A DNA stretch of 64,000 nucleotides. Source: Euphorbia lathyris. Its lineage: Eukaryota > Streptophyta > Magnoliopsida > Malpighiales > Euphorbiaceae. The position numbers and the translations under genes are program-made. Location: the NCBI RefSeq assembly GCF_963576675.1, contig NC_088911.1, positions 130,451,929 to 130,515,928 of the forward strand, given 5' to 3'. The notes beneath the pieces are model-generated. The model made no database searches. It worked only from the letters and a program-made list of their open reading frames with translations, and was not told the DNA's origin. Shown piece after piece: positions 58,006 through 64,000 of the stretch. Position 1 is the first letter of the stretch. Each line of letters begins with the position of its first letter.

Positions 58006-58929
58006 CTGTTCTTTATCACTTAATTTCAGTAACAATCAGCTCAGTTCAATTCAGTTCAATTCAGTTCAATTCAGTTCAGTTCAACATTCAGTTTCAGCAT
58101 CCAGTTTCAGCATTCAGTAATTTATCATTATTTATTATATTATAATAATAATTATTATTTATCTATAATTTATCATTATTTATTATTATTATTATTATTA
58201 TTATTTATACTTTATCATTATCTATAAATTAGATAAAAGTCAAGAAAAGATAGTTTATTAAAGTATATATCATTTAATAAAAAAATTAAAACTAAAGTAT
58301 GCATCCATATTTAAAAATTAGGAATTGCATCCATATTATGAATTGTTTCTAAAATTTACCGAATTTATCAATGTTAGGGATAAACTTGCACCATTTTAGA
58401 CGTTAGGGGTAAAATTACTCCTGATCCAAAACGTTATTTTTGCACTTTAACCCTTAATTAGAATAAAAAGTTAAGAGTTTATATTCATATGAAAATTTGT
58501 ATTTAATTTCACAGGCTTTAAAATGTAAATTTGTGTTTGTATGTAATTTGTATTTTTAATTTAAATTAGACTCATTTTTATTTAATTTCATAAGCTTTTA
58601 TCGAGCCAAGATTTTATCAACCTGAGCTTTTATTTGATATTCAATTTAGTTTTATTTTAATAATATATTTATTTATTATTGATATTATTAAATTTATTAG
58701 AACCATTATTATTATTATTATAAGTTTATTAATGTCCAATATTATCATTAAAATTATTTTAAAGTCTAATATCATCATTATTGTTAAGTTCGGTTAAGTT
58801 CGGTAGCATTCAGTTCACTTCAGTTCAATTCAGTTCAGTATTCAGTAGCATTCAGTCCAGTTCAGTTCAGTTCAATTCAATTCAGTTCAGTTCAATTCAA
58901 TTCAGTTTTTTTTCAGCGATAAAGAACAG
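58006..58929. mobile_element. MITE with TTCAG arrays (TTCTTTATC ends)
   Basis: Ends CTGTTCTTTATC and GATAAAGAACAG are perfect 12-bp inverted repeats. Both subterminal regions consist of TTCAGTTCAAT-type short tandem repeats around an AT-rich core. A short direct repeat (AGTC or GAGTC) flanks it. A relative is at 43700-43953. One arm of the GGATAAGGTG foldback family lies inside at about 58366-58452. Confidence 0.6.
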
Positions 58930-59465
58930 AGTCTAATACTTGGATACCCATAAATGTTTAGTCTTGTAAAATTCACGCTCCATAATTCCAGCTATGAGCG
59001 TGAGGAAGGTGTGTTAAATATTTCACATTAATTGGCTAACTGTAAAGGTAATGAGTCGTTTATAAGTATGAGGAAGCCTCACCTAAGATTTCCGTTGGGC
59101 TAGCCCTACATGTTCATACCTGCAAATTTCACGCTTAAGATGTCCAACTTTGCGTGAATGGTGTATGTTAATATCACACATTGACTAGATATAAAGATAA
59201 CAAATAATTTGTAAGTGTAAGACAATCACCTACAGTGGCAGAGCCACAAATCTACATCTGCGGGGGCTAATTTTAAGCTTGCGGTCAGTGTCAGAGTTAG
59301 ATGTATGGAGTTGAGGGTGATTTTCTAAACTCCACCATATTAGTGTTGAACAAAATCTTTTTTAACCTCCAACGCTCTAAAACTTCATCATTTGATGTGT
59401 TAGAAGAAGAAATTTTTTTTAAAACTGCTCAACCTAAATGAAGTAAACATCTTTTGATGTTTTAT
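58930..59465. other. intergenic, no gene seen
   Basis: No gene or element boundary could be supported. Confidence 0.45.
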
Positions 59466-59466
59466 T

Positions 59467-60440
59467 GTCAGGGATTAATATAAGACCTATGATTTCGCTT
59501 TAACTATTTAGTTTAAACTTTTGGTTCAAACGGTTCCATGACAAGAAATTATTTCATATTTCCTCATACTCTCACATGGTATCAGAGCTTGTTCGAATCC
59601 TTGCAACCTCATTAATTGGTAGAATTAAAAACACATGGTAAAATGAGTCTGTGTTGTACACGCTACAATCCTAGTGAGCATTTACGTATATGAGTGTTGT
59701 AGGAAAAGATTAGGGTTACAGAAAAACTAATGGAAAATTGAAACAAAAATTGAACTGTGTCTTGGCGGAGCCACTGCCTTGAAAGCGATTTCGGCAGACC
59801 GAGGTGCAATCTGAAATTCGGTCGCTTCCCAAGATTAACACAGAGACCTTCAAACTTGTGCACTTAGAGTCGAAAGTATTGGAACATCAAGAGTAATTAA
59901 TTGCCTAGAAAATTTGTGAAGAGAAGAGATTAAAATCTGTGTATCTCAAAGCTGAAAACTGAATGAATATATAAAGATTGGAAAAATATGAACGTTAGAA
60001 CGTGCAGTTTGTGGAGGTAGAACATGAGAAAAATCAGGATCCGTTTTTTACCAAATAATTTGTTGAAAAAAACTTCAAAGGAGTAAAACGGATATTGTGA
60101 AGAAAGTTAAAATAAAATTCGGGTCAGTCCGGTCGGGCGTTGCGCGAATAAGCGAGCGCGCGCGTGTGGTATATTTGCCAAAAGCTACCAAACACAATTT
60201 AAAGGCTTATAAGGCCCAAGCCTTTATATACCCTTGAAAACTTTGATAAGTTTCCACGTGGAATAGGAAAATAGCTCCTAAAAGCAAAGACACTAATTAC
60301 AAATATACCCACACCAATCAAAGTCATTTTCAAAGCCATCTTCCCACAATGCAAGCTGAGATTAATATAAGATTTATAATTAGACTTTAACTAACGCATA
60401 AACTTTTTGTTCAAACGGTTGTATGATATTCGATCTTCAC
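59467..60440. mobile_element. possible TRIM-like or copia LTR remnant
   Basis: A block ATTAATATAAGACCTATGAT...GTTCAAACGGTT (59474-59537) recurs in diverged form at 60361-60423. About 40 bp after the first copy is TGGTATCAGAGC (about 59578), the initiator-tRNA-Met primer site of many plant LTR elements. Two terminal repeats, a primer site and a 0.9-kb length fit a terminal-repeat retrotransposon in miniature. Exact LTR borders are not visible. Confidence 0.45.
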
Positions 60441-61150
60441 CTTCAAACCTAGCTTTCATTTATAAGTAAGATTGGCAATATTAACTTCAAAGATCCTTTT
60501 CTAAGCAAGAAAATTTCCATACGTAAAAGTACTTGCACATATTCTAAATTGATTGTAAATAAATGTATATAAAATTAAAAATGAATGATTTAAGAATTGG
60601 TAATCCTAATTAGCTTTATCATGATTAGAGAACATTAATAATGTCATTTTCATGGAATATGAACAGGAAATTAAGTGTACTAATTTAGAAGAATTGATCC
60701 TTAATTCCCAATGTTTTGAACACTTTATTCTTTGTATAAGTGTACATGGCCTCTTTTTAATCAAAGTTAGGGCATAAAATTTAATGGTAGAATTTGCTAA
60801 TTCCTATCTTTAATTTTATTCCCCTTTTAGCCAATTAACTCAATCTCTTCAATAAAAGCTACTATACTTAGTATTTATTTTTAAGTATAATATATGTTTA
60901 TTTTTGAATTAATTATTTAATTCCAACTTTTAATTAACCAAATTGGGGTTTTCTTAATATTATATGTGCAGAATAAGAGAGACAAAGTATCATACGTAAA
61001 TTAATTTAGTTTATATTGATTAATTAAGATTGATAATTTAATTTAGAAACTCACTTTATAAAAGAATTTTGCTTTCATTTGTATAAGCTTAACCCTTAAT
61101 TAGGTTGCCCTTTCATATATTGATTAGTTCTACATGTATAATTTTTTTTG
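60441..61150. other. AT-rich intergenic, no gene seen
   Basis: No coding frame or structured element seen. Confidence 0.5.
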
Positions 61151-61157
61151 GAGTCGG

Positions 61158-61420
61158 GATTTGAGATTAGGGGAGACTAATTTTAGTTATGTAGTAAGGC
61201 GGCAAGGGACCAGCAGACTTCAATACTGGCGGTGTGGCGAACAGAAGAAGAAGGAAAATTGAAAAATTAAATGTTTTTATTATCAGTTGCGGAGAGCTAG
61301 GATTTGAGATTAGAGGATGCTAATTTTAGTTCTGTAGTAGAGCGATAAGAGAGGAGCAGACTTCGATGTCGATGGCGCGGTGAACAGAGGAATGAGGAAA
61401 ATTGAAAAGAAAGATAGGAA
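61158..61420. repeat. degenerate 143-bp tandem duplication
   Basis: GATTTGAGATTAG begins at 61158 and again at 61301. The following about 110 bp align (CTAATTTTAGTT, GCAGACTTC, GTGAACAGA, GGAAAATTGAAAA) with roughly one difference in five to eight bases. Confidence 0.6.
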
Positions 61421-61851
61421 GAGTTTAGACTTCAAAAAGGAGGGAGAAAGTCAAAGACAAGAAGGGGTAATTCCGGTGGAGGCAGCACCTGCTCAGGATT
61501 TCTCGGAGTAGGGGGGCTCCGTCTGACCAAGCATTGAGTTGCCTCACTGATTACAAATATTGATTTTTTCAACATCAAACCTATCACATTTTTATTCATA
61601 TGGAAAAAAAATGAATAATTTTTCAAGTACCGTATCCTGTTTGCTTGTCGAAAAATATTATGCAAGAATATTTTTCTAATTTTTCGGTGTTTGTTTGTTT
61701 AAAAAAATCAATCAAAGTAAAATTTTAGGTAAATCAATAGAAAATATATGAACAAAATAAACAAAATTTTATAATATTTTCCGGCAAAACAAATAGAGCC
61801 CGATATATCTTGTATTTTTGTAAGGGTAAAATAAAAGAGTAAAATGTATTA

Positions 61852-62304
61852 GGGTTAATTATCATGTGGTTTAGCCGATTTGCGATATGGTACATGTGGT
61901 ATTTTTTTTTTTTTTGCAAACACAACATTATGGTTACAAAATTTTACATGTTTTTTTTACTCTATCAAATTTGACCGATAACGACCTCAAAATGAAAATT
62001 TTCAAGAATTAAACTTGTTTGGTATCATATTTAGTATGAAACCATATTCTTAGTTTTTCAAAATCATCATTTTTGGAGTTTTCTCTCTCATAAAAAAACA
62101 ACACCTAAATGACCTCAAACCTAAAAATTTGAAAAATTAAAATTGTTTAAAATATTATTTAACTCTTGAAAATTTTCATTTCGAAGTCGTTATCGAATGC
62201 AAAATTTTGCAAACCACAAGATTGCGTTTGCAAAAAAATACCACAGGTACCAAATTGTAAATCGGCCAAACCATAATGTTTTTTTTTTTTTTTTAAATTA
62301 ACCC
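61852..62304. mobile_element. Mutator-type foldback MITE with 9-bp TSD
   Basis: Ends GGGTTAATT and AATTAACCC are perfect inverted repeats, and the arms contain GTGGTTTAGCCGATTTGC and ATCGGCCAAACCAT. A perfect 9-bp duplication AATGTATTA flanks it (61843-61851 and 62305-62313). 453 bp, no coding capacity. Confidence 0.85.
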
Positions 62305-62313
62305 AATGTATTA

Positions 62314-63086
62314 ATCTATCCATAGAATCTAGTATTGTGATATCATTTCTTTTTCTATAATTGAATTGAATTTTCAACCTTTTTTTAATTTGTAAAAAGT
62401 GGAAGTAACATGTTAGGTCAGAATATGACTTGCGTATACGTAGTCACTTCACCATTCAATTTCTTCTTCAAATAATATTTATTTCTATATCTTAATTAAT
62501 TAATTAATTAATTAATATTAATTAATTAATATTCTGATCAATTATATTATATATAATTCTTTTGAGTAAGAATTATAAGAACATATAAAAGAGAATATAG
62601 CTTCACTTACAATTAGTGAATATTATCTATTATTAATTTTATAATCCCTTTTTTTGGAACTATTTATTTAAAATTATCTGAAAACTCCACAGTAGCTTGT
62701 ACGCAAACATATACTATTATGATACATAAGTTTAATATGGATATTATAATTAATTAATACACTTTTTTCTGCTTTTTATTTTATGATAATTTTTTTTTTT
62801 TTTTTATAAATAACCTCAAGGTTAATAATGAATCCCAAATATATATAAATATAATATCTTGGAGGTAGTCAACTATCAATAAAGAATAAGCAAACCATAA
62901 CTAGAAAATAATTTAGGACTGTTTAACTACTTGCTATCGGAAAAAAGTTGTTTTTCGGAAAAAAAACAAAGATTCCATATATTGTAAAATATTATTTTTA
63001 AGCTATAAAAAGTAAATATGAATTGATTAACCAAACATCTAAAACTCTGCATTTTAAAATGAAAAGTCAAACCTAAAGTGAAAAGT
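62314..63086. other. AT-rich intergenic with TTAA microsatellite
   Basis: A run of TTAA repeats lies at about 62491-62533. Nothing else could be recognised. Confidence 0.5.
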
Positions 63087-63091
63087 AGGTA

Positions 63092-63337
63092 TGTAACGAC
63101 CGGTCCGGAATGAGTGGCACCAAGGTAGAAGACCTAAGCAAGGAGCGGTCCTAAGGGATGGTGATGGAGGCAGGAATGAACTGAATCCCACATCGGAAAT
63201 GGAGAGGCAGTGATTGGAGCTTATTAGTAAGATAATAATCCAATACATGCAGACACGTTTTAAAGCCGTGAGGCCCAATATGTTGGATTTGGACCAGAGC
63301 GGACAATATCTACATGGTATTGGAGCAGGGTGTTACA
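63092..63337. mobile_element. solo LTR with 5-bp TSD
   Basis: It starts TGTAACGACCGG and ends GGGTGTTACA (TG...CA, short inverted ends), flanked by AGGTA on both sides (63087-63091 and 63338-63342). Internal phrases (TCCCACATCGG, CGTTTTAAAGCCGTGAGG, GCGGACAATATCT) belong to a widely dispersed plant LTR family. No internal region remains, as expected after LTR-LTR recombination. Confidence 0.82.
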
Positions 63338-63342
63338 AGGTA

Positions 63343-64000
63343 ACCAAATACCCATTGTATTGAAACCGAAAAGAAATAAAATTACAATTAACAAAATAAT
63401 TACTAAAACAAACTCCAAAAATATTTGAAAACATGTTCATCAATATAATTATTGAAGACCATGGGATAAATTGCGATTTGCCTTTTTCTTCTTTTGCAAT
63501 ATTCCTTTAAACTTAAATTGAACTACTTTTTCTAAGTGATTAAAATGTGAAGTAAATTATATAAGTGGTACTTGAATTATACTTCAGTTTACATTTTAGT
63601 ATCTAAATTACATTTTATCTCAAAAGTATACCTTAAGTAAAAGTGACATGACAATTTAATACCAATCAACACGAAGATAAAGCCGCCATTGAATTTTGAT
63701 TTATGTTGATAATTATAAACCCAGAAAAAAATTAACCTGGTTTGAAAAAGAGACACCCCAAAATCAATAGTCTTTAGCACAGAATTCTCCTTAGTAGCAA
63801 ACAATGGTGAATCATCTAGATCTCGGCTTAAGTCGAATTCTTCAATTGCTTCCTTTCAATGAGTTAAGAGAGGAACTTAATCCCTACTTGCTTCAATGTC
63901 TTTTTCTTTTTGTACTCATTGGGCCTCTGAAGTGTCACGCGGCGTCCTCTTTCCTATGTCCCTTATCTTTTGCATAACCGTTTATCTTGATCCAACGATT
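63343..64000. other. intergenic, no gene seen
   Basis: AT-rich to the right edge. Becomes slightly more balanced after 63780 but shows no readable gene. Confidence 0.45.

Noticed and set aside
1..64000. CRISPR arrays, operons, prokaryotic mobile elements, viral genes
   Set aside because: None seen; tandem repeats present are minisatellites or transposon ends, and the gene structures are plant nuclear.

Overview
The window is nuclear DNA of a flowering plant, most likely a eudicot. It is AT-rich and gene-poor. The genes have GT-AG introns, and plant-specific signals are present: Site II and telo-box promoter elements, an SRC2-type C2 protein, a plant-type tRNA-Gly(CCC), and L1-type LINEs that carry an RNase H domain. 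The species cannot be told from the sequence.

Five protein-coding genes can be read with confidence in their structure. From left to right they are: a three-exon gene resembling mitochondrial complex I assembly factor NDUFAF4 (8642-11588, +); a seven-exon mitochondrial thiamine diphosphate carrier (13474-18061, -); a single-exon C2-domain SRC2-like protein (23667-24509, +); a four-exon GPI mannosyltransferase 1, PIG-M/PEANUT1 (45943-49282, -); and single-exon NIP7, a 60S ribosome biogenesis factor (52008-52571, +). A tRNA-Gly(CCC) lies at 56688-56758 (-). The genes are independent housekeeping or stress-related loci and do not form a cluster. The first two converge tail to tail across a hAT element.

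Most of the rest is transposable-element sequence, and much of it can be dated or typed from target-site duplications (TSDs) visible in the sequence. There are: a 5'-truncated LINE with a 12-bp TSD (28930-33872, +); a nearly complete LINE whose ORF2 is broken only by two Trp-to-amber changes (about 37768-42990, -); three further LINE remnants; a Ty3/gypsy gag remnant; a 73-bp minisatellite next to a polypurine tract and LTR; a solo LTR with a 5-bp TSD; three hAT non-autonomous elements with clear 8-bp TSDs plus two probable ones; three PIF/Harbinger-type elements with TTA TSDs, one carrying a nested hAT; a Stowaway-type MITE; and several Mutator-type foldback elements with 9-bp TSDs. A fragment of mitochondrial rps4 (a NUMT) lies at 1957-2796.

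The most unusual structure is a nearly perfect inverted repeat at 55091-55899: two 394-bp arms of equal length around a 21-nt loop. Its transcript would form one long hairpin. I found no CRISPR array, operon, virus, toxin gene or other novel multi-gene system. The novelty here lies in repeat structure, not in genes.
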